64,000 bases of DNA from the NCBI RefSeq assembly GCF_000145615.1, contig NC_014410.1, positions 1,599,501-1,663,500 of the forward strand, in the 5' to 3' direction. The translations under genes and the position numbers were made by a program. Below, one piece after another: positions 26,832 to 36,550 of this stretch. Each line of letters begins with the position of its first letter. The first letter of the stretch is position 1. The notes below the pieces were generated by a model. The model did not search any database. It was not told where the DNA came from and saw only the letters and a program-made list of their open reading frames with translations. Origin of the DNA: Thermoanaerobacterium thermosaccharolyticum DSM 571. GTDB taxonomy: Bacteria > Bacillota > Thermoanaerobacteria > Thermoanaerobacterales > Thermoanaerobacteraceae.

Positions 26832-28460
26832 TCAAGAAAAATTTAGCTCAGCCATAGCCATTTCTCTTAAGCGGTATTTTTGAATCTTGCCGCTTGCTGT
26901 TTTTGGAAACTCGTCGATTATCTTGACGTACTTAGGCACCTTAAATCTAGCCAGCTTCTTTCTAGCATATTCCCTGATATCTTCAGCTTCAATGCAATAC
27001 CCTTCTTTTGGTATTATATAAGCCATGATTTCTTCTCCATATTTTTCATCAGGAACTCCAACAATTTGAACATCTTTTACACCTGGATGATGATATAAAC
27101 ATTCCTCTATTTCTGTAGGTGAAATATTTTCACCGCCTCTTATTATCATGTCTTTTAATCTGCCTGTAATTTTTAAATACCCCCTGTCATCAAGCTTACC
27201 GATATCTCCCGTATGAAGCCATCCGTCTTTTTCTATGGCTTTTTCTGTTTCTTCTTTCATCTTGTAATACCCTTTCATTACATTATAGCCTCTAGCCATT
27301 ATTTCTCCTTCTGAGCCTATTGGAACTTCTTTTAATGTCTTAGGATCTACAATTTTTATATCTACTCCAGGAAAGACATATCCAACAGTTGAAACCCTAT
27401 CTTCTAAAGAATCATCAACACTAGTCTGCGTAATACCAGGAGATGCCTCGGTAAGTCCATAGACACTTGTTATCTCTCTCATATTCATTTTATCGACTAC
27501 TGCTTCCATCACTTTCTTAGGACATACTGAACCTGCCATTATGCCTGTCCTTAAAGTAGAAAAATCAAATTTATCAAAGTCTTGATGATTAAGCATGGTT
27601 ATAAACATAGTAGGAACACCATTAAATGCAGTACATTTTTCTTTATCAATAGCCTCCATAACTTTAACAGGATTAAAGTGATCTACTAATACCATTGTAG
27701 CACCTTTAGATAAACATGCCATAACTGAAAGCGTATATCCGAAGCAGTGAAAAAGCGGTACCGTAATGCAAAGTTTATCATTTTCTGTAAATTTCATTCG
27801 AGTCGCTATGGCATCGCCATTGTTTAAAAGCCCATAGTGTGTAAGCATGGCACCTTTTGGAAAGTCTGTTGTTCCTGATGTATATTGAATATCAATTACC
27901 TCATCTGGTTTTAAAGAATTTTGTATTTCGTATACCATATCATCATCATATTGTTCACCCATCATTAATATTTCATTAAAACTGTACATTCCTGGATTGC
28001 ATTTTTCTCCTATATTAATAACATATTTAAGATTTGGAAACTCATTTGAATGTAAGTTTTCTTTATCAGTTTTTTGCAAACTTGGAATGAGATTGTATAT
28101 TGTTCTAACATAGTCTAAATCTTTATACCCGTCAATCAATATTAAAGCTTTTGCGTCGGACTGCTTTATAACATACTGCAATTCATTTTCTCTGTATTCT
28201 GTATTCATTGGAACAATAGGACAACCAATCTTTGCAGTAGCAAAAAGCGTTATTACCCATTCTGGAACATTAGAAGCCCATATAGCTATGTGATCTCCTT
28301 TTTTAATACCTATGTTTAATAAACCTTTTGCCAATTTATTAGCCATAAATTTTAAATCTTTGTAGGTATATCTCACTTTACCTGATATAATAAGAGCGTC
28401 ATGGTTTGGATATTTTTCTGAAATATAGTCAAGATATTGACCAATAGTCATTTCAATCAC
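26832..28460 (-). CDS. AMP-forming acyl-CoA synthetase
   Basis: A 542-residue enzyme of the ANL superfamily that activates a carboxylic acid with ATP and CoA. Motifs: the phosphate loop YTSGTTDFPKGAM, VYGLTEASPG, the adenylate-binding WLHTGDIGKLD and GRLKDMIIRGGENI, and the C-terminal catalytic Lys in PKTASGKIQKY. Overall it resembles medium/long-chain fatty acyl-CoA ligases. The GTG start ending at 28460 has GGAGATGA just upstream. It lies inside the aromatic gene set (aroB upstream, pheA downstream), so an aromatic acid substrate is conceivable but not shown. Confidence 0.87.
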   Translation of the reverse strand: MIEMTIGQYLDYISEKYPNHDALIISGKVRYTYKDLKFMANKLAKGLLNIGIKKGDHIAIWASNVPEWVITLFATAKIGCPIVPMNTEYRENELQYVIKQSDAKALILIDGYKDLDYVRTIYNLIPSLQKTDKENLHSNEFPNLKYVINIGEKCNPGMYSFNEILMMGEQYDDDMVYEIQNSLKPDEVIDIQYTSGTTDFPKGAMLTHYGLLNNGDAIATRMKFTENDKLCITVPLFHCFGYTLSVMACLSKGATMVLVDHFNPVKVMEAIDKEKCTAFNGVPTMFITMLNHQDFDKFDFSTLRTGIMAGSVCPKKVMEAVVDKMNMREITSVYGLTEASPGITQTSVDDSLEDRVSTVGYVFPGVDIKIVDPKTLKEVPIGSEGEIMARGYNVMKGYYKMKEETEKAIEKDGWLHTGDIGKLDDRGYLKITGRLKDMIIRGGENISPTEIEECLYHHPGVKDVQIVGVPDEKYGEEIMAYIIPKEGYCIEAEDIREYARKKLARFKVPKYVKIIDEFPKTASGKIQKYRLREMAMAELNFS

Positions 28461-28608
28461 AATATCATCTCCATTTAAATAATTAGTAGCTGGTACTAAT
28501 AATATATTATAGCACTTTATCATAAAATAATTAAAGTCTAAAATTTTTAATTTTTATTAAATAATTTTAAAGAAAAAACAGATGATATTTAAAACTTTTT
28601 GAAGACAA

Positions 28609-28640
28609 AAAATGAAGAGATGTAAAAATCTCTTCATTTT
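28609..28640 (-). terminator. Hairpin at the end of aroB
   Basis: Perfect 13-bp stem (28609-28621 with 28628-28640) overlapping the aroB stop. It would separate aroB from the acyl-CoA synthetase gene, at least partly. Confidence 0.7.
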
Positions 28641-29704
28641 AAAACCCTCAATATTTCTTCTTCTGATACATCGAAAATATCTGCATCTCCATGACCGACC
28701 GGTAATACAAATTTTATTTTACCTTCCCGATTCTTTTTGTCGTGCTTTATGCCTTCTAATATTTCATATTTGTCCAGATTTTCATAATCCACAGGAAGCT
28801 CTGATGCAACTAAAAGTGATCTGATTCGAGATAAATAATCTATATCAATGTACTTTCTATTTAGTGCAATTTTTGCAGCGTAATACATTCCAATTGCAAC
28901 GGCTTCACCATGTATGTATTTTTTATACTTCGTAAGCGATTCTATAGCGTGTCCTATCGTATGTCCATAATTTAAAACAGCTCTTATACTGCTTTCTTTT
29001 TCATCTTTTGATACAACATCGCTTTTTATTTCACACGACCTTTTAATAAGATGTCTTACTTTCTCATCGTCTAGATCTAATATTTCTTTTATATTGCTTT
29101 CAATAAAATTAAATAAAGATGCATCTTTAATTATTCCATATTTGATTATCTCAGATATGCCACCTCTGATTTCCCTTTTATCTAAACTTTTCAATACATC
29201 TGTATCTACAAAAACAGCCTTTGGCTGATAAAAAGCACCAGCCATATTTTTCCCTTCTTTTAAATTTACTCCAACTTTACCACCAACGCTGCTGTCCACC
29301 TGTGCCAGCAATGTAGTTGGAACTTGTATAAAATCTATTCCTCTCATAAACAATGCTGATACAAGTCCTGCTATATCCCCTACTACTCCACCACCTAATG
29401 CTACAATTGCGCTGTCTCTCAATAAACCAAATTTAAAACATTCTTCTAATAGATGTTTTACTGTATCCAAGTTTTTGCTTTCTTCTCCAGCTTTTATAAT
29501 AGAATGATGTACCATAAAGCCATTATTCAACAAAGAATTTTCAAGCCGAATAAGATACAACTCAGAAACATTTGAATCAGTTATAATCAATACCCTATTG
29601 CTTCTCAAATGTTTTTTTAAATATAGTCCAGTATCTTTTAGAATCCCATTTGATATGTATATGGGATATGAATAATCCTTTAAATCAACATTTACAATTT
29701 CCAT
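28634..29704 (-). CDS. aroB: 3-dehydroquinate synthase
   Basis: Converts DAHP to 3-dehydroquinate using NAD and a divalent metal. The 356-residue protein shows GGGVVGDIAGLVSALFMRG, QVPTTLLAQVDSSVGGKVGVN and the metal-site His in NYGHTIGHAIE. The start ending at 29704 has AAGGAGATGA 5-6 bases upstream; the frame extends 11 codons further without a site. Other shikimate genes (aroC, D, E, K) are not in the window. Confidence 0.95.
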   Translation of the reverse strand: MEIVNVDLKDYSYPIYISNGILKDTGLYLKKHLRSNRVLIITDSNVSELYLIRLENSLLNNGFMVHHSIIKAGEESKNLDTVKHLLEECFKFGLLRDSAIVALGGGVVGDIAGLVSALFMRGIDFIQVPTTLLAQVDSSVGGKVGVNLKEGKNMAGAFYQPKAVFVDTDVLKSLDKREIRGGISEIIKYGIIKDASLFNFIESNIKEILDLDDEKVRHLIKRSCEIKSDVVSKDEKESSIRAVLNYGHTIGHAIESLTKYKKYIHGEAVAIGMYYAAKIALNRKYIDIDYLSRIRSLLVASELPVDYENLDKYEILEGIKHDKKNREGKIKFVLPVGHGDADIFDVSEEEILRVLK

Positions 29705-29837
29705 TTTTTCATCTCCTTTGGTTTGTATCAATATCATAATATATGAATATATTATAATAGAAAATTAAATAAATTTAAACAGTTTCAACCTCTTTTCGAG
29801 GTAATTACCGGTTAAATAATCGGTCTTTATGGAAAAA

Positions 29838-29863
29838 GGCTTTACGGTCTTCACCGTAAAGCC
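29838..29863 (-). terminator. Terminator of the zwf-sdaAA operon
   Basis: Perfect 11-bp stem with CTTC loop, 8 bases after the sdaAA stop, followed on the minus strand by TTTTTCC. Confidence 0.9.
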
Positions 29864-29870
29864 CTATAAA

Positions 29871-30758
29871 TTAATCTCCTGAAAAATTCATTTTAAATTT
29901 TATGCCTGTTGTTGTCTTAGCAAGTCCGCCTTCTGCCGTCTCTTTCAATGCGCAAGGCATCATTTTCCCAACATTATCCATAGCGCTTATCACATCATCA
30001 AATGGAATAATACTTTTTATACCGGATAATGCTAAATCAGCACATATCAGCGCATTAGCGGTACCAACAGCATTTCGCGTCACACACGGAACTTCAACCA
30101 AACCTGCGACAGGATCACATACTAGTCCCAAAAGATTCATAATTGCAAAAGATGCTGCATAAAGTGACTGTTCAGGAGAACCACCAATTAATTCAACTAA
30201 AGCAGCTGCTGCCATTGCAGATGCCGAACCAACCTCTGCTTGGCAACCGCCTTCTGCACCTGACAATGTTGAATTCTTGGCAATTATTATTCCAATGCCT
30301 GATGATGTAAATAACGCTCGTATCAATTCATCATTACTTTTCCCGAATTTTCTGGCGATTGTTATAAGCGATCCCGGTATTACGCCACTTGAGCCAGCAG
30401 TAGGTGCAGCTACTATTTTGCCCATTGATGCATTTACTTCAGAAACTGCAATTGCAGATGCAACAGCCTTTGAAACTGTCTCGCCGCTTATTGTAAAATT
30501 ATTGATAATCTTATCATAAAGTTTCTTTGCATCACCGCCGATAAATCCACCTACTGACTTGATATCATCTTTTAAACCTTTTTCGATTGATTTTCTCATG
30601 ACATCTAAATTTGCTGCCATTTTATTAATAATTAGCTCTCTGTCATCGCCTGTCATCTCATGTTCATAGTTTATCACAATCTCAGATATAGGCATATCGT
30701 ATTTTTTTGTAAGCTCAAGCAATTCAAATCCACTATTAAATTGGTACAAGTTCTTCAC
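29871..30758 (-). CDS. sdaAA: L-serine dehydratase, iron-sulfur alpha subunit
   Basis: With SdaAB it deaminates L-serine to pyruvate and ammonia using a 4Fe-4S cluster. The 295-residue chain has the conserved GAEGGCQAEVGSASAMA block and cysteines in EVPCVTRN and MMPCALKET that can bind the cluster. It starts one base after sdaAB, as in other Firmicutes with the split enzyme, and ends the operon at a strong terminator. Confidence 0.95.
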   Translation of the reverse strand: MKNLYQFNSGFELLELTKKYDMPISEIVINYEHEMTGDDRELIINKMAANLDVMRKSIEKGLKDDIKSVGGFIGGDAKKLYDKIINNFTISGETVSKAVASAIAVSEVNASMGKIVAAPTAGSSGVIPGSLITIARKFGKSNDELIRALFTSSGIGIIIAKNSTLSGAEGGCQAEVGSASAMAAAALVELIGGSPEQSLYAASFAIMNLLGLVCDPVAGLVEVPCVTRNAVGTANALICADLALSGIKSIIPFDDVISAMDNVGKMMPCALKETAEGGLAKTTTGIKFKMNFSGD

Positions 30759-30759
30759 C

Positions 30760-31449
30760 TCAGTATGTATTTTTTATACTGTTTATAACAATGGCTCTTT
30801 CAATGCCATTTATGTTCTCTATGCTAATACGTACATCCTCAGGTATGACTTGATCAGATTCTATTACCATAATGGCATTGTCACCCTTTAATTGTCTATA
30901 TACTCTCATAAAAGCAATATTTATCTTATATTCTGCAAGAACTTTTGTTACCATTGCAATAATTCCTGGCTTATCAATATGCTTTGTAATCAGAGTCTCA
31001 TATTCTCCTGTAAATTCAACATTCATCCCGTTGATTTCCTTTAATACGACATTGCCACCACCTATTGATGAACCTAAAATATCAGTTACATCACCAGATT
31101 TATCCTTTATAATTATTCTAACTGTATTAGGATGCTGTGCATCTTTATCGCTTTTTATAAATAAGACAGATATATTCTGCTCTTTTGCAAGTTCAAAAGA
31201 ATGAGGCAGTCTCTCGTCATCTGGATCAAGGCCTAAAATACCTGCAACAAGCGCTTTATCTGTACCGTGCCCCTTGTAAGTACTTGCAAAGGAATCGTAA
31301 AGTATAAACTGGACATCTTTTATATCGTCTCCAGCTATTTGCCTGGCGATCTTCGCTATGCGAGCAGCACCTGCCGTATGAGAACTGCTTGGTCCTATCA
31401 TTATAGGCCCCATAATATCAAACACGCTGTATTCTCTCAAATTCATCAC
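30760..31449 (-). CDS. sdaAB: L-serine dehydratase, iron-sulfur beta subunit
   Basis: The 229-residue partner of SdaAA. The N-terminal domain has the family motif GPSSSHTAGAARIA; the C-terminal part (about residue 150 on) is an ACT domain (KPGIIAMVTKVLAEYKINIA) that probably senses an amino acid. The start overlaps the pepF stop by 4 bases. Confidence 0.95.
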   Translation of the reverse strand: MMNLREYSVFDIMGPIMIGPSSSHTAGAARIAKIARQIAGDDIKDVQFILYDSFASTYKGHGTDKALVAGILGLDPDDERLPHSFELAKEQNISVLFIKSDKDAQHPNTVRIIIKDKSGDVTDILGSSIGGGNVVLKEINGMNVEFTGEYETLITKHIDKPGIIAMVTKVLAEYKINIAFMRVYRQLKGDNAIMVIESDQVIPEDVRISIENINGIERAIVINSIKNTY

Positions 31450-33245
31450 CTGTCTAATAAGCCATCTATTTCATCCAGTATTGATTCAAATACATCCAAA
31501 GCATCTAAGATAGGCTTCTTTGTCGTAAGGTCGACGCCAGCTTTTTTTAGAATATTGAGGGGGTAATCAGAACCACCGCTTTTCAAAAATTCCTTATACC
31601 TTTCTACTGCTACATCGCCTTCATTTAAAATCATCTGCGATAAAGCAGTTGCTGCAGAAAATCCAGTTGCGTACTTGTACACATAAAAACTTGTGTAAAA
31701 ATGTGGTATCCTTTCCCACTCGTAATCAATCTCATCATCTATTACTATGTCATTGCCGTAATAAAATTTATTAAGTTCATGATATTTCTTGCACAATTTT
31801 TCAGGTGTCAATGATTCCCCTTTTTCTACTTCTTCATGTGTAAATTTTTCAAATTCTGCAAACATAACTTGTCTGTAGATTGTTCCTTTAAATTGCTCTA
31901 AGTAGTGATTTAATAAATAGAGTTTTTCATTCTTATCTTTTGCATTTTTTATCAAATAGTCTATCAAGATCGCTTCATTGCATGTTGAGGCCACTTCCGC
32001 AACAAATATCTTATACTGAGAGTTAATGTATTTCTGAGCTTTGTCAGAATAATAAGTATGCAATGAATGTCCCATCTCATGCGCAATAGTGAAAACATCA
32101 TCCAACTTTCCTTGAAAATTGAGTAGCACGTACGGATGCACACCATATGTCCCCCATGAATATGCTCCAGATGTCTTGCCTCTGTTTTCATAAACATCTA
32201 TCCAATGATTATTAAAACCTTCTTTTAATATATCAATGTACTCATCACCCAATGGCTCCAAACCTTTAAGGACAATATTCTTGGCTTCTTCATAATCGTA
32301 CTCCTTATCATAATTCTCAACAAGTGGCACATACAGATCGTACATGTGTAGCTCATCAAGATTCAACATTCTTTTTCTAAGAGAAACATATCTGTGAAGT
32401 AAATCAATTCTTTCATGAATCGCATCTATCAAATTATTATATACATCAATAGGCACATTGTCATCAAAAAGCGAAGCTTCCAAAGAAGTCTTATAATTTC
32501 TCATTTTCGAATAAAAAATATCCTTTTTTACATTTGAATCTGTCGTTGATGCATATGTATTAACGAAACTTTTATATACACCGTACAGTGATTGAAACGC
32601 CCTTTTCCTTACGTTTCTGTCACTGCTGCTCATAAACTTTATAAAATTACCATGAGTTAGCTCCACGTAATCGCCATCTTCATTTTCTATCGCAGGAAAT
32701 CTTATATCAGCATTATCCAACATTTTAAATATATTTCCCGGAGCCTGTGCCATAACAGCACTTTCCGCCAAAATCATCTCTTCTCTTTCTGTAAGGGTAT
32801 GTGGCTTATACCTTAAAAGATCTTCAAGGAAGTGCCGGTAATCCTCAAAGTCCTTATTGTTTTCTATACAGCCTCTAATAATCCCCTCATCCATTGATAA
32901 AATCTCAGGCAAAATGAATGAAGCAGCACTGGAGGATTCTATATTGAGCCTCATGGCTTTGTCAGCTAATGCCTGATATTTACCGTTACTGTTATCCTCA
33001 TCCCTCTTCATTCTTGCGAAAACAAACAGCCTCTCGGTTATCATGCTGAGTTTCTCATTTAACTTAAGCACATCTAAAAGTGATTTTTCGTCTTTTATCT
33101 TTCCTCTAAAATTTGACAGCTCGCCTATTAATCTTCTTGCTTTATCAAAATCTTCGTTCCACTCTTTATCGCTTTCATATATATCTTCAAGTCTCCACTT
33201 ATATCTATCATTTATATCTTTTCTATCTTTCAACTTCTTACCCAT
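31446..33245 (-). CDS. pepF: Oligoendopeptidase F (M3 metallopeptidase)
   Basis: A cytoplasmic zinc peptidase that cuts short peptides. The 599-residue protein has the usual length and the HExxH site in TIAHEMGHSLHTYYSDK, with the third ligand region VAEVASTCNEA. It is coupled to sdaAB by a 4-base overlap, so peptide breakdown and serine catabolism are produced together. Confidence 0.94.
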   Translation of the reverse strand: MGKKLKDRKDINDRYKWRLEDIYESDKEWNEDFDKARRLIGELSNFRGKIKDEKSLLDVLKLNEKLSMITERLFVFARMKRDEDNSNGKYQALADKAMRLNIESSSAASFILPEILSMDEGIIRGCIENNKDFEDYRHFLEDLLRYKPHTLTEREEMILAESAVMAQAPGNIFKMLDNADIRFPAIENEDGDYVELTHGNFIKFMSSSDRNVRKRAFQSLYGVYKSFVNTYASTTDSNVKKDIFYSKMRNYKTSLEASLFDDNVPIDVYNNLIDAIHERIDLLHRYVSLRKRMLNLDELHMYDLYVPLVENYDKEYDYEEAKNIVLKGLEPLGDEYIDILKEGFNNHWIDVYENRGKTSGAYSWGTYGVHPYVLLNFQGKLDDVFTIAHEMGHSLHTYYSDKAQKYINSQYKIFVAEVASTCNEAILIDYLIKNAKDKNEKLYLLNHYLEQFKGTIYRQVMFAEFEKFTHEEVEKGESLTPEKLCKKYHELNKFYYGNDIVIDDEIDYEWERIPHFYTSFYVYKYATGFSAATALSQMILNEGDVAVERYKEFLKSGGSDYPLNILKKAGVDLTTKKPILDALDVFESILDEIDGLLDR

Positions 33246-33259
33246 GATTAACCTCCAGA

Positions 33260-33487
33260 TTAAAATATTTTCTTAACTTTCAATTTTGTGATCATATTTT
33301 TATTGGATAAAGCATTTTTAAAAGCATCTGAAAGATTTTGACCGTTTTCATGGTTTTTTATAAATTCTATCATCGTGTCTTCTCCGTACTTTTCAATCAA
33401 TAAGCTTAATATTTCATGTACATCATCTATATCGACTTCAGAATTGCCAATTATGCAATTTCCTACATTGTACATGTTTAGCTTCAT
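33260..33487 (-). CDS. Small conserved-looking protein of unknown function
   Basis: A 75-residue protein, probably cytoplasmic: no membrane segment, an acidic helical middle and a basic C-terminus. AGGAAG lies 8 bases before the ATG, and the start overlaps the cyclase stop by 4 bases (ATGA), which argues it is translated. I recognise no family. It lies between the cyclase and pepF in the operon. Confidence 0.65.
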   Translation of the reverse strand: MKLNMYNVGNCIIGNSEVDIDDVHEILSLLIEKYGEDTMIEFIKNHENGQNLSDAFKNALSNKNMITKLKVKKIF

Positions 33488-34113
33488 TTTTTATCTTCCT
33501 CAAGCAACAATGCTCTGGCAGGAGCAGCTTCCGCACCATCTATTTTTAATGGCGCAGCTATCAATGTATATTCACCTTCATCAACATCTTTTAATCTTAA
33601 TCCTTCAATTATAGTTATCCCATTTGCTAGCAATGTCTTATGGGTCTCATGGTTGGGCTGTGCTCTTTCTATACCAAGCCCATCTGTTCCCACTCCTATT
33701 ACATTCTTTTCTTTCAAATACTCTGCACCGCTTGAATCGAGAAAGACAAAGTTAAAATTAAAACTGTCATCGTATGAATTTTTTGTTTTTAAAAGGACGA
33801 ATTCACCACTTTCTATATCTTTATTTTTTAAATCTTCTGCGGTTATCTTATCATCTACGTTGGTAAGATCAAGAACTTTACATTTTGAAACAGCTTTTGT
33901 TAAGTCAAAATGGTCAATCGTATCTCCCCCTTGTATCATGTGAAGAGGTGCATCAAAATGCGTACCTGTATGCATATCCATGCTTATCCTTGACTCATGA
34001 ACACTGTCATTTGGAAAATCACTTGTCACAGTTAATTCAGGTTTTTTCTCTGGCTTGTTCTTATAAACCGGCATACCTTTATTAACATTCATTGATATAT
34101 CATAAATTTTCAT
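33484..34113 (-). CDS. Cyclase family protein (kynurenine formamidase-like)
   Basis: A 209-residue metal-dependent hydrolase of the family with the motif HxGTHxDxPxH, seen here as HTGTHFDAPLH near residues 48-58. Members hydrolyse N-formylkynurenine, cyclic imides or related amides; there are no tryptophan-degradation genes nearby, so the substrate is unknown. GGAGG precedes the ATG, and its start overlaps the end of zwf by 14 bases. Confidence 0.87.
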   Translation of the reverse strand: MKIYDISMNVNKGMPVYKNKPEKKPELTVTSDFPNDSVHESRISMDMHTGTHFDAPLHMIQGGDTIDHFDLTKAVSKCKVLDLTNVDDKITAEDLKNKDIESGEFVLLKTKNSYDDSFNFNFVFLDSSGAEYLKEKNVIGVGTDGLGIERAQPNHETHKTLLANGITIIEGLRLKDVDEGEYTLIAAPLKIDGAEAAPARALLLEEDKK

Positions 34114-35578
34114 CGTAAAAACCTCCTATACTCCACCATTTAAAATTATCTTTTAACAATAAATTGTCAGCATCCGTAGGGCCCCAAGTCCCTGGTTTGT
34201 AGTTAGGAAAGTCTGGTTTTTCATTTCTCCAAACCTCCGCTATCTTATCAACATACTTCCATGAATATTCAACTTCATCCCATCTAGTAAAAAGTGTTGA
34301 ATCACCTCTTAGGGCATCGTAAATAAGTCTCTCATATGCCTCAGGTGAATTCATGCCTACTTGACAGTTTTGACAAAAGTCCATCTTCACAGGTATTAAC
34401 TTATTCAATGTTCCTGGTTTTTTTGCATTAAACTGCAAAAATACTCCTTCTTCCGGCTGTATCTTTATTACTAATAAATTTGGCATAAGCTCCCCATATT
34501 CTTTAAAATACAATATACCAGGTAAAGGCTTAAATTGTATTATTATCTCTGTTGATTTTACCGGAAGTTTTTTGCCTGTTCTAATATAAAAAGGAACACC
34601 AGCCCATCTAAAGTTATCGACAAACACTTTTAAGGCTGCAAATGTCTCCGTATCAGAATCAGGTGATACTCTATCTTCGTATCTGTACCCTTCGTATTGA
34701 CCTCTTACAGCATTTTTTAAAACAAGCTCCGGCGTTAATTCTTGTAATGATTTTAATACCTTTACTTTTTCATCATGAATTGAATCAGTAGTAAGATCAA
34801 CAGGCGGCTCCATAGCAGTCAGCGTCAGAAGCTGTAACATGTGGTTCTGTATCATATCCCTCAGTGCACCGGCCTTTTCATAATAACCGCCTCTATTTTC
34901 AACACCAACCGTTTCACTTGACGATATCTGAACATTGTCTATGTATTTGTTGTTCCAAACTGGTTCAAAAAAAACATTGGCAAATCTAATCACCATTATA
35001 TTTTGGAGCATTTCTTTGCCAAGATAATGGTCTATGCGATATGTATTTTTCTCACTAAATACATCAGTTATCTTCTTATTTAAGTATACTGCAGAATTAA
35101 GATCCCTTCCAAACGGCTTCTCTATCATCACCCTTTGCCATGACTTATTATTTTCTACCATCCCATGTTCATTCAGTTTTTCAACAATAAGCTCAAAATA
35201 CTCCGGAGCAACTGCTAAGTAAAATATTCTATTTCCATCTGTATTATAATTTTCATCAAGCTCATTTAAAAATCCCTTTAATCTCGCATACCCATCGTCA
35301 TCGTGAAAATCAAACTTTTGATAGTATATCTTGTTTCTCAGGATTTTCCAAAGTTCTTCATCCAGCTTTATTCTCGAATACTTTTTTATTGATTCATAAA
35401 CTTCGTTTCGATACAAATCATCAGTCTTGTCACGGCGGCCAACTGAGACTATGCAAAAATTCTCAGGAAGGTTCTTTTCATAAAGCAAATTATAAAGAGC
35501 AGGCATCAACTTCCTATGTGTTAGATCGCCTGTGCCACCAAATATAACCATTATGCTGGATACATCCATAACTACCAT
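34100..35578 (-). CDS. zwf: Glucose-6-phosphate 1-dehydrogenase
   Basis: Oxidises glucose-6-phosphate to 6-phosphogluconolactone, giving NADPH. The 492-residue protein has the coenzyme motif FGGTGDLTHRKL near the N-terminus, the active-site RIDHYLGKE and a C-terminal PGTWGPTDAD. The start ending at 35578 has AAGGTGG 4 bases upstream; another ATG 3 codons later is possible. It heads a six-gene string ending at sdaAA. The lactonase and 6-phosphogluconate dehydrogenase genes are not nearby. Confidence 0.94.
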   Translation of the reverse strand: MVVMDVSSIMVIFGGTGDLTHRKLMPALYNLLYEKNLPENFCIVSVGRRDKTDDLYRNEVYESIKKYSRIKLDEELWKILRNKIYYQKFDFHDDDGYARLKGFLNELDENYNTDGNRIFYLAVAPEYFELIVEKLNEHGMVENNKSWQRVMIEKPFGRDLNSAVYLNKKITDVFSEKNTYRIDHYLGKEMLQNIMVIRFANVFFEPVWNNKYIDNVQISSSETVGVENRGGYYEKAGALRDMIQNHMLQLLTLTAMEPPVDLTTDSIHDEKVKVLKSLQELTPELVLKNAVRGQYEGYRYEDRVSPDSDTETFAALKVFVDNFRWAGVPFYIRTGKKLPVKSTEIIIQFKPLPGILYFKEYGELMPNLLVIKIQPEEGVFLQFNAKKPGTLNKLIPVKMDFCQNCQVGMNSPEAYERLIYDALRGDSTLFTRWDEVEYSWKYVDKIAEVWRNEKPDFPNYKPGTWGPTDADNLLLKDNFKWWSIGGFYDENL

Positions 35579-35871
35579 AGTACCACCTTCTTCCATTCCA
35601 TGTCTTAAGCATAAACTATTTCTATACACTATAATAACTCATAAACAAAAATTTTTAAAATATATTTCTCAACAGAAATATGTTTTTTGCAAAACCTTTT
35701 TTAATAATCACTTTCTATTGATATATCTTTTCTTGATTATTATTATACTACTTTTAGCATGTGATTTAAACAAAATAAAAAAATCACAATTTGTAAAAGC
35801 AAGAAGTAAGCTTCATGATAATAGATTCTCCAAAATTTTATTAAAAAAACAAAAACCCATTTAAAAAAAGA

Positions 35872-35889
35872 GGAGCCTTGCTAAGCTCC
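35872..35889 (-). terminator. Terminator of the 103-residue protein gene
   Basis: GGAGC/GCTCC stem next to the stop codon, followed on the minus strand by TCTTTTTTT. Confidence 0.75.
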
Positions 35890-36201
35890 CTACCTGATAT
35901 TTAAATATACTTTTAAATGATCTTTTATTTCATCGCAAATATCATCGCCAGCGTTTATAATTATATTGTTGCCATCTACTTTATATTTAAAATCAGAAAA
36001 TCCTTTGTTTAAAAGATAATCTTTTACTGCATTTAATCCGCCGTCTCCCTGCGCAATAAGCACTTTGTCTCCAATGAAATCTCCATTGACATAAACATTC
36101 ATTGTGTCCTGTGATTTCTTCAATGCTGTATCTCCTTCATAAGTTGCAAACGCACTTATGATCCCCGGAGCTATAGTATTTTGTCCGTTTAAATTAATCA
36201 T
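35890..36201 (-). CDS. Hypothetical protein
   Basis: A 103-residue protein with no signal peptide or membrane segment. It is predicted to be mixed alpha/beta, with a Gly-rich N-terminal half and the segment VDGNNIIINAGDDICDEIKDHL at the C-terminus. GTGAGGTG precedes the ATG, and a terminator follows, so it is a single-gene unit. I do not recognise the family. Confidence 0.65.
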   Translation of the reverse strand: MINLNGQNTIAPGIISAFATYEGDTALKKSQDTMNVYVNGDFIGDKVLIAQGDGGLNAVKDYLLNKGFSDFKYKVDGNNIIINAGDDICDEIKDHLKVYLNIR

Positions 36202-36514
36202 GAAATCACCTCACAGGATATTCTATACATCTTTAAATAAAGATATTCCCTAAAAAGTTTATCATTTGATAAATTTTTTACCATCTGTAAAAAATAAATT
36301 CTAATTAAAGAATATATTGAATAATACATGTTCAAGGTATACCCTTAACAGCATCTCTCAATAAAACAATGACTTGAAATACTACAATGGCTGCAATCAT
36401 AAAAAAGTTTTTAAAAGACTTTCTATCAGATTTCAAGTTGACCATTCTTCGTTAATATCTTTTCTGATTTTTATTGTCAAATCGTAAAATTCTCTTTTCA
36501 AAGATTATTTCTAA
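36202..36514. other. Intergenic region between fprA and the 103-residue protein gene
   Basis: A+T-rich, with no supported gene. A small hairpin TTTATC/GATAAA with a following T tract lies at about 36258-36280. No RNA gene or repeat is recognised. Confidence 0.5.
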
Positions 36515-36550
36515 ACATTAAATAAGAGCAGTAACGCTCTTATTTAATGT
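36515..36550 (-). terminator. Terminator of fprA
   Basis: Perfect 15-bp stem (36515-36529 with 36536-36550) spanning the stop codon of the flavoprotein gene, followed by TTTAG on the minus strand. Confidence 0.8.
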
